Of a DNA stretch of 64,000 bases, positions 1-10,551 are shown in pieces. The first letter of the stretch is position 1. Each line of letters opens with the position of its first letter. Under the pieces are notes generated by a model that worked only from the letters and a program-made list of their open reading frames with translations, searched no databases and was not told the DNA's origin. Made by a program: the position numbers and the translations under genes. Origin of the DNA: Rhipidocladum racemiflorum (Eukaryota > Streptophyta > Magnoliopsida > Poales > Poaceae). The stretch is from contig CM070576.1 of NCBI GenBank assembly GCA_036346355.1, positions 58,327,712 to 58,391,711 on the forward strand. Reading direction: 5' to 3'.

Positions 1-507
1 TGAATTTTCACAAGAAATAAAAAAATTTCTCACAAAAAATAGAAAAAAATTTCAAATTCCAAGCAGAACACTGGAGTTTTTTTTTTTTCTTATGTAGTGC
101 GATGAACACTGCCGTCTGGGAGCTTTTGTCACAGAACGTATCCCCGTCTTTTCATTGTTTGTTCACATCCCTTTACATTATCTTCTTTTTCGTCAAAAGA
201 TGGAGTAACACCAGCTTTGCTGTTGAGTGTTGAGAAACCAATAATAAACACACGAAATTGCTAAAAACCGAAGCACTATAATAAGTAGCTGGATGACTGG
301 ATACTTCCATCCATTAGCAATACTGTATGCAGTGAGAGGAGGCAGCGGCAGACCTAGATCAAAATTTAGAGATGCTAATTGATGATGATAATTAAATCTA
401 TCTTGAGACTCATTAATGATTATGGTTCTCAATAAATCCGTCATATTCGCATAAATACGGTCTATGTTTCAAAGAGACACACTAATATTATAATCGGTTA
501 AGATTTC
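1..507. other. No gene recognised (AT-rich intergenic DNA)
   Basis: No coding signature, RNA gene or clear transposon end was found. Short open frames on the minus strand show no recognisable domain. Confidence 0.5.
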
Positions 508-1122
508 TGTTGACCGCGTAAAGACGACCCGACTTGATCCAGGTCGGACGGCAACTAAGCACTTCCAGGTCAGAGATGACCTGATCTGGAAAACAATTCA
601 GATCATACTATGACGTCTTTTACCATGCCGACCTAGATTTAAGTCAGTCTGACCAGGCTTTGGTCGAACTGAAGAAAAATCCTTCGCGTAGAGATAACGT
701 GCGAACGAAGCTTTTCTCTGACAGGTACTGACAATCGCTTGGAAGTTGCCAATAGCGAAGAGGCGTCTCTTTGACGAAAAGGCATCCTTTCGGCGAGAAG
801 ACACCTTTTGACCAAACGACACCTTCTGACGGGAAGAAGCCTCTCTAGATATGACAACTGTCATCCCTTCAAGGTTATAAATAGACTCCTCCCGCCAAGG
901 ACAGATGGATCAATTAGCAACAGACGAATCAACCAACGACATCAAGGAGAACACAAGATAGCATTATGCAGTCTTGTAATTCCGTTTTGTATTGTGTCTA
1001 GAGACAAGCAGTACAATCCAATTCCCACCCATCCCTGATTCCCCTTTCAACATCATTTGAATAAATAAAGGCAACCTAAATCTCATTCGTAAGCTCGATC
1101 TAAGGACTTCAGGTCCTGAACA
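508..1122 (+). mobile_element. Candidate solo LTR
   Basis: The block starts TGTTGACC and ends CCTGAACA. It contains a TATA motif (TTATAAATA, 875-883) followed about 180 bp later by a polyadenylation-like AATAAATAAAG (1060-1070), the layout of a U3-R-U5 LTR. Short repeats of the type ACACCTTTTGAC lie upstream of the TATA. No primer-binding site, polypurine tract or convincing target duplication was found, so a solo or isolated LTR is inferred from layout only. Confidence 0.4.
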
Positions 1123-1717
1123 TTGACACTAATGGGATCTGCTTACCAGCTAGCCGAATGCGAGTTGCCAGCCTGCCACTCTACCGGTATGCCACTTGCT
1201 GGCATTGCTTGCCGAAGTGTATGGTTGCCTCCTTGTTGCACCCACGTTCCACACACGTGTCTGATGCTCCTGACCGCTGCAAAGAAACGCCAAGAAACCT
1301 TCCAGCCACACGAGCGCTATGCCGTCGCCATGCTAGGGTTCATCGGCGTGTGCGATGAAAAGGGGTTGGAGAATTGGCTACACATTGAAATAGGTGTTTG
1401 GAAGAGAGAACTAATGAGATACACAGGCTTTGGTGGGCTTGGCCAATTGACCTAGGCGCCCAGAATAAAAATAGCCAACTTCCAACACACATATTGGCTT
1501 TCATTTAGCCCAAATCTCATAGTCTTCTTCTCTGAAATTCAGATTCATTGCCCGAACCTTGATGCCATGCGGCACTTCATGGATGGATGGACTAGGGATG
1601 CTAGCGGGGGGTATCGGTAAGCTGACCGATGGTAGAGGTACGCCAGTCCCGTCTAATCCCATTGGATCCGATCCTGAGAGGAATACTTGGAAAACAATTT
1701 CTTGATCTCTATTCTAA

Positions 1718-1969
1718 GGCCCCGTTTGGCAAATTGAAACTGGGTTGTTTCTACTAGAATCTGCGAGAAGCCTAGGCAAACGGGTTAAAGCTCATAATGA
1801 TTCTCCTCGGAATGTTTCTTCTTTTTCCACACTGGAGCTGAATCGCCTTTAACCCCGTTCCACCCCGATTCACAGAATCCAGACAGCTAGCCAAACGGTT
1901 TCCAGATAGTGATTCTAATTTTACTTAAAACGTTTCTACCAAGAATCTGAAACCGTACCAAACAGAACC
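1718..1969. mobile_element. PIF/Harbinger (Tourist-like) MITE, 252 bp
   Basis: Imperfect terminal inverted repeats GGCCCCGTTTGG (left) and CCAAACAGAACC (right) are flanked by the trinucleotide TAA at 1715-1717 and 1970-1972. A TAA duplication with a GGCC-CGTTTGG end is typical of Tourist-like MITEs in grasses. There is no coding capacity. Confidence 0.65.
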
Positions 1970-2714
1970 TAAATGTTAAAAAAAAATCTTCCCAATTTTT
2001 TTTAGAAGAAGTCATCACAAATACCTAGCCCACTCAATGTGATCACCATCTTACTAACTCCAAATCTAGCCCAGCCAATACATATATGCAGTTTTGGCCC
2101 GGCGCTAATTGAATGCGCATCAAAATCAACATAGTTTTGTTGTTTCTAGCGACCCGTGCCTGAGTTTTTCCTCCTTCCATGGAATATATATACATCGGCA
2201 CATGACGACAACGAGCGCGCCGGCACGACCACACGAATGGCTACAAGCCTACAAACCGCGCGAATCGAATTGGCCCTCTAACTCTAATGCACAAGGTATA
2301 TTTAGTGATACAGAGTCATCCATCGAATATCGTATATCTTTATCTGTATTGATCTATTACATAATTAATAGTTTATTTATATAATAATACACATAATATA
2401 AAACTGACTACAAAAGTATTTTTTAAATAGTAAACAATATATTTCCTGCTTCTTCGTCTCACCTAAAATTCTATATAAGGTAGACTTACGGCAGCTAAGA
2501 TATACAGCTCGTCGTACCATGGGCACGCACGGGGCGGTGGACGTGTTTCCAGCCTTTTGCGCTCGCGAAACCGGCGGAAGAAGTCACCCACCCATCCAGC
2601 ATGTGCGCGGCGCAATGACTTGGGTACATTTACGTAACGCCATTGCCCTACCACGCTACCTCCATGTGGTGCGGCAATCAGGCAAAAACCTATGCGCGTT
2701 TCTCGTTTCAACGC
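1970..2714. other. Upstream region of the C2-domain gene, no other gene
   Basis: This AT-rich stretch becomes GC-richer near 2520-2660. Open frames here have no recognisable domain. It is presumably promoter DNA of the gene starting at 2831. Confidence 0.4.
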
Positions 2715-2724
2715 CTATAAAATA
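2715..2724 (+). promoter_or_regulatory. Putative TATA box of the C2-domain gene
   Basis: CTATAAAATA lies about 107-116 bp upstream of the start codon at 2831, a usual distance if transcription starts about 30 bp downstream and the leader is about 85 nt. Position and motif only. Confidence 0.5.
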
Positions 2725-2830
2725 GACCCCAGGAGTAGGATTGGATCTCGCCATATCTCCGCGTTTAAGCTCCTGATCGATCAGGCAGTCGAAGAACGGA
2801 GCAAGGCGAGATCGGGCAGGCCGGAGGAAG

Positions 2831-5800
2831 ATGGTGCAGGGGACGCTGGAGGTGCTGCTCGTCGGAGCCAAGGGGCTCGAGAACACCGATTACCTGTGTA
2901 CGCATCGGTTTGCTTTACTTTCCTTGTTCAGTTTTGGTGCAGTTTTGGATGCTTGATCGAGTGATTATTAGTTGGTGACCTTGAGATCAGCCAAAGAGGA
3001 AAAGTTCGGGAACTTGTCGATCTTTTCGTTTTATTGCTCCTGTTAGTAGATCACAGCGATCCCTGTTGATGAGTTTCGTGGTTGCGAATTACGCCTTGCA
3101 GGCAACATGGACCCGTACGCGATTCTCAAATGCCGCTCGCAGGAGCAGAGGAGCAGCGTCGCATCAGGCATGTTTGATATCATCTTTTAGCTTTCTGTTT
3201 CTTCTCTTAACACACGTCCTTGCGTTCTGTGCGTATTTGCCGACACCTCTACACAACAAACGGGCTGCTTTTTGACGCTAAAATCGTAGACATGCTACAC
3301 GCTATGATGGTAATTCAGTTCTTTGCACCTGCTCTCGTCTGTCAACTGTCGCTCAAAATATTAAACTTCAGATACAAGTAACGGCGATGCTGATAGAAAC
3401 TACTGTTTGATTGTCATGAGTAAGTCATTTTCTGTCATGTCATGCAAAGTGGTATGTCTGAAGCTCGAGCACTTGAAGCGCAGAAGATATCTCAAGATAT
3501 TGCAATGGAAAAAAAGGTGAAAATCGAGTCAACAAAATTACAGCGATAATGCGCTAAAGGCACGTTAAGAGGGTAGCGGGCTCTCAGTTTCTCTCATCTT
3601 CTGTCGCAAACACAAACCTATTCTAGAGAGAGAGAAAGCTGACATGAATCATCGACCTTTCAAAATGGGGGAAAAAAGGACACATCTTGACATTTTTCTT
3701 TGCTGACAGAAAGGCAGGTTTACCAAATGGGAAATGATCTTGTTCTTTACTGGCGCAAAGCTGACATCTCTAATTTGGACATGTTTAACGACGAGTATGC
3801 TAATGCCATGCTCCCTTGAGGCCTTGACTTCCATAGCGAAGGTAACTCGATCCATTCGGTGCAGGCAAAGGTAGTGACCCTGAATGGAACGAAACATTTG
3901 TGTTCACCGTCTCTCACAGCGCAACGGAGCTCATCATCAAGCTCCTTGACAGTGATAGCGGCACGGATGACGACTTTGTTGGTGAAGCAACGTGAGTACA
4001 TCGTGTTATTCATGAATCCTGTCTACAGTACAGTACAATGAGATGAAACCTTTTACCATCCTTGAGAGGTACCAAACTATACATTGGGATAGCACCAAGG
4101 GTGCTAAAAGTTTAATAGAGCTTTTATTATACTTAGAAGGTATCATGATTCATGAGGTACCACCAAATTACTTTTAAACTCTTGGTACATCTGCCATTTA
4201 AACTTTTGGTATGTGTGTTACTAGCTCAATGTACAGTTTGTTGCCTCCTAAGGTTGACAAAAGTATTAAAGTTTGAAGGATAGATGTATCAAAAAGAACA
4301 ATAGTTTAAAGATAATTTGGTGCTAACTCGTTGTACGTTTCAAAGATGGTACAAACTTTATAATGAGATACAACCAGTGAACGGCTAACTCAACTCGCTG
4401 GTGTCAATTTCTACTGGGGTGAACCCAAATGTTCCAATGCTTCATTTGCGGAGATTGAACCCTTAAAGGACTAGTTCAAATGTTTTTGAGGAAAGCCGTG
4501 CTAAAAAGACTACTTTTGCCAGCGGTATTTGCGTTTATGCAGCCGTAGACTTGCAGTTTTTGTTTCAGTTAATGTTGCGGGATCCAAACTTAACGTTTGT
4601 AAATTGCCATGTCCATTACAACTGAGTAGCTGATTCTTGCAGGATCCCTTTAGAAGCAGTGTATACAGAAGGAAGCATCCCTCCAACTGTTTACAATGTT
4701 GTCAAAGACGAAGAGTACCGTGGAGAAATCAAAGTTGGTCTGACGTTCACCCCGGAGGTAATTATCGTCCACAATGTTGTTTGCCATCTTGGTGACCTGA
4801 CTCTTTTGGGGCTAACTAAAAAAAAAACTGAATTATTATTATCTTCGCTTGCTTCAAGATTTGTGCAACTTGTATTAGAAGGAAAAAGTATAGAAGCACT
4901 GCTCTTACTTCATTCCTCTCTACTGAATTGGTAGAGCTATGTTTTCAAAAAAAAATGTATTAGTAATAATTAAGAAAGTTATGTGCTGGTAATGATAAAT
5001 TGATAACATTTATTCGGAAATGCTAAACATCTGTCCTTTGATTTTTTTTTTTTTGCGAAATCAATCAAATTTTGACATTTCCATTTGCATCACGATTGGT
5101 GCGCCCATCTACCTCCCTCTCCGTCTCTAGCGAGGCTCCGGCTCCAACGAGCTTCTTTAAAGTCAGTGCTCACCTAGGTTAGGGTCAAGGTTCACTAGAG
5201 TCAGGCTTTAGAGGGAGGCTGGGTGAGTAGCGACGAGGTAGCACCGCCGGTCGCAAGTCGGAGGAGGGTAGCCGGCGATGGAGATTGATGGGGTGATGAG
5301 AGGCAACTAACAATTAGGAGGCGGGCGGATGTGGGGAAGAAGGCCAATGACAAGTGAGGAGGCGGGAAGGAGTTGGCAGCGGAGGCTCGCGAGGGAGGAG
5401 GCGGAGAGGAATTACGGTGGGTGGCGGCGAGGTGGCACTACCGATCATAGGTCGAAGGAGGGCAGTGGGCGGTGGAGATCGATCGGGGCAACGAGAGGCA
5501 ACTAACAACTAGGGAAGCGAGCGGACGCGGGGAAGAAGGCCAACGACGAGGGAGAAGGAGGTAGGGAGGAGTCGGACAGCGGAGGCTCATGACGGAGGAG
5601 GCGGAGAGGAATTACGGTGGGAAGAGCCATAGGGAGGCTTCATTGGTGTTGGAGAGGTGGCGGTGTGATCAGTGTTGGGGGAGGCAGGAGGTAGCGGCAG
5701 CTGTGGTGGATGGATCGGGAGTTGGGTCAGGTTAGGAAAGGAAGGTATGTGCAAACTGGACGGGAAAATATAGAGCGTTGGATCTCTATCCAATGGTCAA

Positions 5801-7469
5801 AAAATCAACTATTTGCAAAAAAAAAAAGTCCCTACTATCTAGTACACATAGGAGGAAGAACACACACAAGAAGATGACGACGCTGCATCTGCTTAGCGCC
5901 TGTTTTCTGTCTTCTATTTTTTATTCAAGGTTACAAATGTTGGAATATAAATAAACTGACACAGGGACTTAACAACCACTAACAAACTAAATCAAATCTA
6001 ACAAACTAACAAACTAACAAACTAACTCAACGTAGTCAAGATTATTTCCAACATTCTCCCTCCTAATCTTGACACGTCGACTCTAACTCGTTGAGCCAAT
6101 CGGTCTCAACTACGACTTACCCAACTCATACTCAACACAGGACAGCAAACACATCTTCTCAACATCCCGAACTCATCTCCGACAGACGACTCTAGATGGT
6201 GAACGCTTCTCATCGACGTCCTAAACTCATCTCCCACAGACTGGACTCAGGACGATGAACACCTTTTCTCAATGTCCTGGACTCATCAACAATGGACTCG
6301 ACTCAGGACGGCGAACACATCTCCTCAGCGCCATAGGCTCAACCTTACTTACTTGACTCAGGACGGTGAACGCATTTCCTAAATGTCCCAGACTCATATA
6401 TCATATAACTTTGTTTAGGATAGCGAACACATCTCTTCAATGTCTTAGACACATCTACCATGGACTCAACTCACACGAAACACTTGCACACAGCATCACA
6501 TCACCATCTTTGTTGGCCTCACACTGACATTCTCCTAGCACAAACATCGAGTAGGATGAGTAGTTCCCTAGTAGGTGCCACCCGTACTACACGTAAGCCG
6601 AGCCCAAGTGGAAGAACACAAAATACAGCCGACAAGCATGGCGTCGAATGCCGACCGCTACTTCTACGAGTCTCACTGCGCCTGCAAGCATAAGGCTATG
6701 CTTCTGAATAGTCTCATGATGTTGCCCAGCGCAAAGTAGTCGCTGCGCTGTTGAGCCTGCCGCTGGAACACGGTATCGCTTGATCCACCTCTACGCCACC
6801 ACATAACCCTGCTCTGATACCAATTGTTGGCACAGACCCTGGAGGAACTCACACATAGTTTCCTCTATATAGAACACATAGGAGGAAGAACGCACACAAA
6901 AAAATGACGACACTGCAATTGTTTAGCGTCTATTTTCTGTCTTATGTTTTTTTTTTCTATTAAAGGTTACAATGTTGGCATATAAATAAATTAACACAGG
7001 GGCTTAACAATCACTAACAAACTAAATCGAGTCTAACAAACTAACCAACTAACTCAGCTTAGTTAAGATTATTTCCAACAATATAAATACTCTATAGGCA
7101 AGCTTTTTAGACTATCACTATTTGTGCTAGTAGTAATTTCATGTGATAAAGTACTAACCGGCTATATATAGATAATTCCTCTACCTCCTTTTGCCCTTTT
7201 CCACTTCCAGTTTCTGTCAATGGCTACTAAATGTACTTTGCTTGTGTTAGTGGGTATCTCGGTCTTCTTTTCTGTTGATTGCTATTGCCGTAAAGATGCA
7301 CGGGCTGGGCATTCTTCTGGTCTTTTATACATTTTTTTTTTCTGAAATGTTTCTTCTATCCTCAGGAGGCTCACTTTTTTTTTTCTGAAAATGTTTCTTC
7401 TATCCTCAGGAGGCTCGTGAGCGGGATTTCTCTGAGGAAAACTTCGGTGGCTGGAAGCAATCATCTTGA
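2831..7469 (+). CDS. Small C2-domain protein, elicitor-responsive protein 3 (ERG3)-like
   Basis: Five exons rebuilt by hand: 2831-2897, 3102-3167, 3865-3991, 4643-4757 and 7410-7469. They join in frame to 144 codons plus TGA. The product is essentially one C2 domain. It begins MVQGTLEVLLVGAKGLENTD, continues NMDPYAILKC and DPEWNETFVFTV, then has the acidic loop DSDSGTDDDFVGEAT and YRGEIKVGLTFTPE, and ends ENFGGWKQSS. The Asp-rich loops are those that bind Ca2+ in C2 domains. Family knowledge: rice ERG3-type proteins are small single-C2 proteins linked to Ca2+-dependent phospholipid binding and defence responses. Intron 2 (3168-3864) starts with GC, not GT. Intron 4 (4758-7409) is 2.65 kb and carries a TRIM element and a tandem repeat. 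Its 3' splice site is duplicated 44 bp upstream. Start choice: first ATG after a TATA motif, and the N-terminus matches the family. Confidence 0.9.
5221..5617. repeat. Diverged tandem duplication, period about 195 bp (in intron 4 of the C2 gene)
   Basis: Two GA/GG-rich copies follow each other. Each has GAGAGGCAACTAACAA (near 5298 and 5493) and ends near GGCGGAGAGGAATTACGG (near 5400 and 5600). Copies are diverged by substitutions and small indels. No coding function is seen. Confidence 0.7.
5832..7080 (-). mobile_element. TRIM-like non-autonomous LTR retrotransposon inside intron 4
   Basis: The complete LTR on the right (6825-7080, 256 bp) reads TGTTGGAAATAATC... to ...GTGCCAACA on the minus strand. 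Two bases inside it is a primer-binding site, TGGTATCAGAGCAGGG on the minus strand (6807-6822), complementary to initiator-methionine tRNA as in many copia and TRIM elements. A related, left-truncated LTR lies at about 5832-6053. Next to it is a purine tract on the minus strand (6054-6066). The internal 0.75 kb has no pol domains. It contains degenerate repeats of GACTCAGGACGGTGAACAC (about 6180-6480). Truncation of the left LTR hides any target duplication. Confidence 0.85.
7331..7413 (+). repeat. Tandem duplication of the last 3' splice site of the C2 gene
   Basis: A unit of about 44 bp, made of a T-run, TCTGAAATGTTTCTTC, TATCCTCAG and GAGGCTC, occurs twice. The upstream AG is at 7364-7365 and the downstream one at 7408-7409. 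Only the downstream acceptor keeps the reading frame. Using the upstream one would add 44 nt and change the C-terminus. Confidence 0.85.
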
Positions 7470-8379
7470 GAAGAAGCAGATACTTCGATGTCTTTTGCTG
7501 CAATGCGGTGACAAGGCGTGCGCTTGAACACAGCCTATGTAAAAGACTGCAAAATTAGTTTGCTTGGCTATCTGTGGAGTATAAGTAGGATTGCTGCAAC
7601 GAACTTCCTGTATCGGTATCGGTATCCTTTTTCGAGTCTTAAAAGTTCTATTAATGGTGTTCTCCAATTGTATGCACTATGGAGGAACCTTACGCTTGAT
7701 GTTCACTCAAGTGACTTTAACCCATTGCAATAACGACGGGCAATTACTGTGGTCATTTTTTTTAATACTGATGAGGTAAATTTGGGAAGGAGGAGAAGAT
7801 GACATCCTCTTGCAGTAACTAGGTAGTTTGAGCGTCGGCACGCCGTGCGAGCACAATTTTTTTAATATATTAGGATAAGAAAAGGTTTTTTTTTGGATTT
7901 TTCATGAAAAATGGAGTGTGGAAAGTGTTTTTTTTGTTGGAAAAATCGGGCTTCAAAAGAATTTTAATAAAAATCGGATGTGAGAAGTGTTTGTTTGGAA
8001 TTTTATGATGGGGGCATCTTTTGGAAAAATTGTACGGGCCGAAAGTCGTATGTGGGGAGTATTTTTATGATTTTTCCTTTTTCTTGCATGATAAATAGGG
8101 CCTAAAAAGGTTTTTAACATATTTTAAAAAAATTCGAAGGGCTATTTCAAAAAGAAGAGGATATTTTTGAGGGAAAATTGTTTTTTGGTGATCAGGCCCA
8201 AGAAGGATTTAAATAAATTTTGGAGAGGTATTTTTGAATAAGAATGGACCTTTTTTTGGGGGGGGGGGGGGGACCGGGATGAATTTTCCAAATTCTTGGA
8301 GGTTCTTTCCGCCAAAAAAGGGTCTTTTCGAGGAAAGTTAGGATCTGTATGTAATTTCGATAATACTAAGGACATGTTT
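7470..8379. other. 3' flank of the C2 gene and unclassified repeat-like DNA
   Basis: The first few hundred bases probably hold the 3' UTR. From about 7850 the sequence is rich in short phrases such as GGAAAAAT and TTTGGAATTT and includes a poly-G run (about 8258-8272). I found no gene or defined element end. Confidence 0.4.
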
Positions 8380-8692
8380 GGCAACAAAGTATTTTCATAG
8401 TTTCTAAACAAAACTATAGTTTTGAAGAATACCATGGTATTTTTGGCCATAAGGTGTTTGGAAGCAATCACAAAAACTCTGTTTTGAAAACCATGGTATT
8501 TTTGGAGTATTGAAAACTCCACTTATAGTGAAGTTTTGAGCTTTTGGCACCACTTCATCATGCAAAAGACTTTGCTTCCAAACAATTTCCATGCCATAGT
8601 TTTGTAATACCATGGTATTTATGCCAAAACAATTTCCATGCCATGGTTTTGTAATACCATGGTATTGAAAAACTTTGCTTCCAAACAGGGCC
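8380..8692. mobile_element. PIF/Harbinger (Tourist-like) MITE, 313 bp
   Basis: Ends are GGACATGTTTGGCAACAAAG (left) and CTTTGCTTCCAAACAGGGCC (right), imperfect inverted repeats. They are flanked by TAA at 8377-8379 and 8693-8695. Inside, the palindrome AATACCATGGTATT recurs, and a segment of about 44 bp is tandemly duplicated (8581-8666). No coding capacity. Confidence 0.75.
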
Positions 8693-8882
8693 TAAGAGGT
8701 TTTTTCGCAATAAACCGACCGCCACTCGGCAGCGTGTGTGTAAGCTTCGTGTCACACACAAAAAAATCAAATCGTGCGCGGCTGGATGCGCTTGAACCCG
8801 GCCGCAGCCCGCAGGCATGGAAGCAAGCGGTATGCCATTGCGCCATGCGGCCTATGCAGCCGAGCGAATTGAGAGAGAAATC

Positions 8883-9019
8883 CTTTTAAGCCGACTATCC
8901 AAGAGGAACCATTTGGACCGTTGAAAGCCGACGATCGAAGAACGGAACGCACAAGGCGCTGTGACAACGGAAAATCACCGGAACCTTCCAACTTTAATAA
9001 AGATTAATATAATATAATA
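8883..9019. repeat. Direct repeat, left copy (137 bp)
   Basis: Starts CTTTTAAGCCGACTATCC and ends ATATAATATAATA. An almost identical copy is at 9280-9416. Together they bracket the Helitron-like element at 9020-9276. Confidence 0.85.
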
Positions 9020-9276
9020 CTAGTTATATGCCCGTGCGTTGCTACGAAAAATAAAATTGATAACGAAAAATAAAGATTAAAAAATAAAAAAATACTATTT
9101 CATAAGATCAAATATCTATCTTTAACGCTTCGTTTTACAAAAATTTAATTAAAGCAACGCTTCGTTTTTGCGTAGGGCAATTAAGCAGGCAATTAAGTAG
9201 GACAATTAAGCAGGACAATTAATGACGTGAATAGAACTCACCACTGCCACCAACTGTTGCTTTATAATAATAGAGA
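9020..9276 (-). mobile_element. Helitron-like element, 257 bp
   Basis: On the minus strand it begins TCTCTATTATTATAAAGC and ends GCACGGGCATATAACTAG followed by T. These are the 5'-TC and CTAG-3' termini of Helitrons, without inverted repeats or target duplication. A second copy with the same ends lies at 13002-13256. Too short to encode RepHel, so non-autonomous. Confidence 0.65.
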
Positions 9277-9279
9277 ATA

Positions 9280-9416
9280 CTTTTAAGCCGACTATCCAAG
9301 AGGAACCATTTGGACCGTTGAAAGCCGACGATCGAAGAACGGAACGCACAAGGCGCTGTGACAACGGAAAATCACCGGAACCTTCCAACTTTAATAAAGA
9401 TTAATATAATATAATA
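9280..9416. repeat. Direct repeat, right copy (137 bp)
   Basis: Second copy of the block at 8883-9019, offset by 397 bp. After it the sequence continues TATATAGTGG, whereas the left copy is followed directly by the Helitron-like end. Confidence 0.85.
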
Positions 9417-10127
9417 TATATAGTGGTACTTGTCTATGTTAGAGAGCACTCAGCAGTCCGCACCATGTTCTCCCCTGACATGTTTCTGATGATGAGATTA
9501 TTATATTATAGCTTAGTGTTCACTCAAACTACAGAGAGCAGTTGTTCTCTGACCTTGCAGCAGCACTGCATGACTGTATCTCTAGTTCCTCTCTGTCACA
9601 TCAATGTATAGATTAACCTAAACTGCCAACAATTTTTTATCTCCTACACGACGTTTCTTACCATGTGAGCGATAAGATAACAAAGGTTAGCCCTGTCGAT
9701 AGCATGCTCACAAGAGGACAAACATGCTAGTAAGTAGCAATGATAGTGTAGCGAAGGCGCGACAGAGCACCAGCTTGTCCTGGCTCCCCATGTCCGTTTG
9801 CGACCTCCGCCAAAGTGAAATGACGCTAAACCCCCTGGAAAGAACAGAAGCCCGGCCGGCCGGCCGGCCGGCTAGCCGTTCCAAACTCTCGCAGCAACAA
9901 AGATCGCAAGCTCCCAGTCATTGCCCTTATCTCAAATCTTCGCTCGAAAGAACAAAGGTACCAGGACGCAAGAGGAGACATGTAATTACATGGTGCGTTC
10001 CTGTCTTGGATTCGGACTTGAGAGCTCTACTGTGCTTGCTAATTACAGTTACAGCACTGTGTGTGTGATTGTATCGTGCGCTATGTGTTCTTCTGCGCGC
10101 GAAAATGGAAGCGAAGAAGAACCTGTG
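9417..10127. other. Region downstream of the CLE gene, no other gene
   Basis: Contains a short CCGG microsatellite (about 9853-9873). Open frames of up to 114 aa on the plus strand have no recognisable domain. Part of this stretch is likely the 3' UTR of the minus-strand CLE gene. Confidence 0.4.
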
Positions 10128-10382
10128 CTAGTTGTGCAGCGGGTTAGGGCCCTGCGGAACCAGCCTCTTGGATTCGCCGAACTCTGCGGCTGCATCGCGG
10201 GCACCGGCCACCGTAGGGGACGACGTCGTTCCTGCCGTCGCCGGCGCCACGTTCCCGCGCTTCCATGCCGCTACGTCTGCTCTGGGAATCCTGTGGCCGC
10301 AGCCGAAGGTGGCGAGCTCGGACGCTAGCAGCAGAAGCATTGCAAGCAGCACGGCTGGTAGTAGAGCACCGGCGTCTCTCAT
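10128..10382 (-). CDS. CLE (CLAVATA3/ESR-related) peptide precursor
   Basis: An 84-residue single-exon open frame. Residues about 1-25 form a hydrophobic signal peptide (MRDAGALLPAVLLAMLLLLA, then SELATFG). A variable Ala/Thr/Ser-rich linker follows. The last twelve residues, RLVPQGPNPLHN (residues 73-84, bases 10131-10166), directly precede the TAG stop. This is the CLE consensus, with the two Pro that are usually hydroxylated and Gly at position 6; it resembles the CLE9/10-type peptide but has Gln at position 5. Family knowledge: such precursors are secreted, trimmed to a 12-13 residue arabinosylated peptide and sensed by LRR receptor kinases to control meristem or vascular cell fate. An hAT element starts 170 bp upstream of the ATG. 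The receptor and tissue cannot be told from sequence. Confidence 0.9.
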   Translation of the reverse strand: MRDAGALLPAVLLAMLLLLASELATFGCGHRIPRADVAAWKRGNVAPATAGTTSSPTVAGARDAAAEFGESKRLVPQGPNPLHN

Positions 10383-10551
10383 GCTGAGAGAGATGGGGAG
10401 GCAGAGGGAGTGGGCACCGGGAGGGAGAGGAGGTGATTTCAGTGTGTTTGTATGGATGCAAGCAACCGAGCAGGATGTTGGGATTCGGGGAGGTGTGTGT
10501 GTATCATGTGCGTTGTTGTGTTGTGTTGTAGGTTAAGTACTTTGGTGTAAG

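Noticed and set aside
8760..8880. tRNA-like segment near the GCGCTTGAACCCGGCCGC word
   Set aside because: I could not build a cloverleaf with acceptor and T arms; resemblance is limited to a TpsiC-like word.
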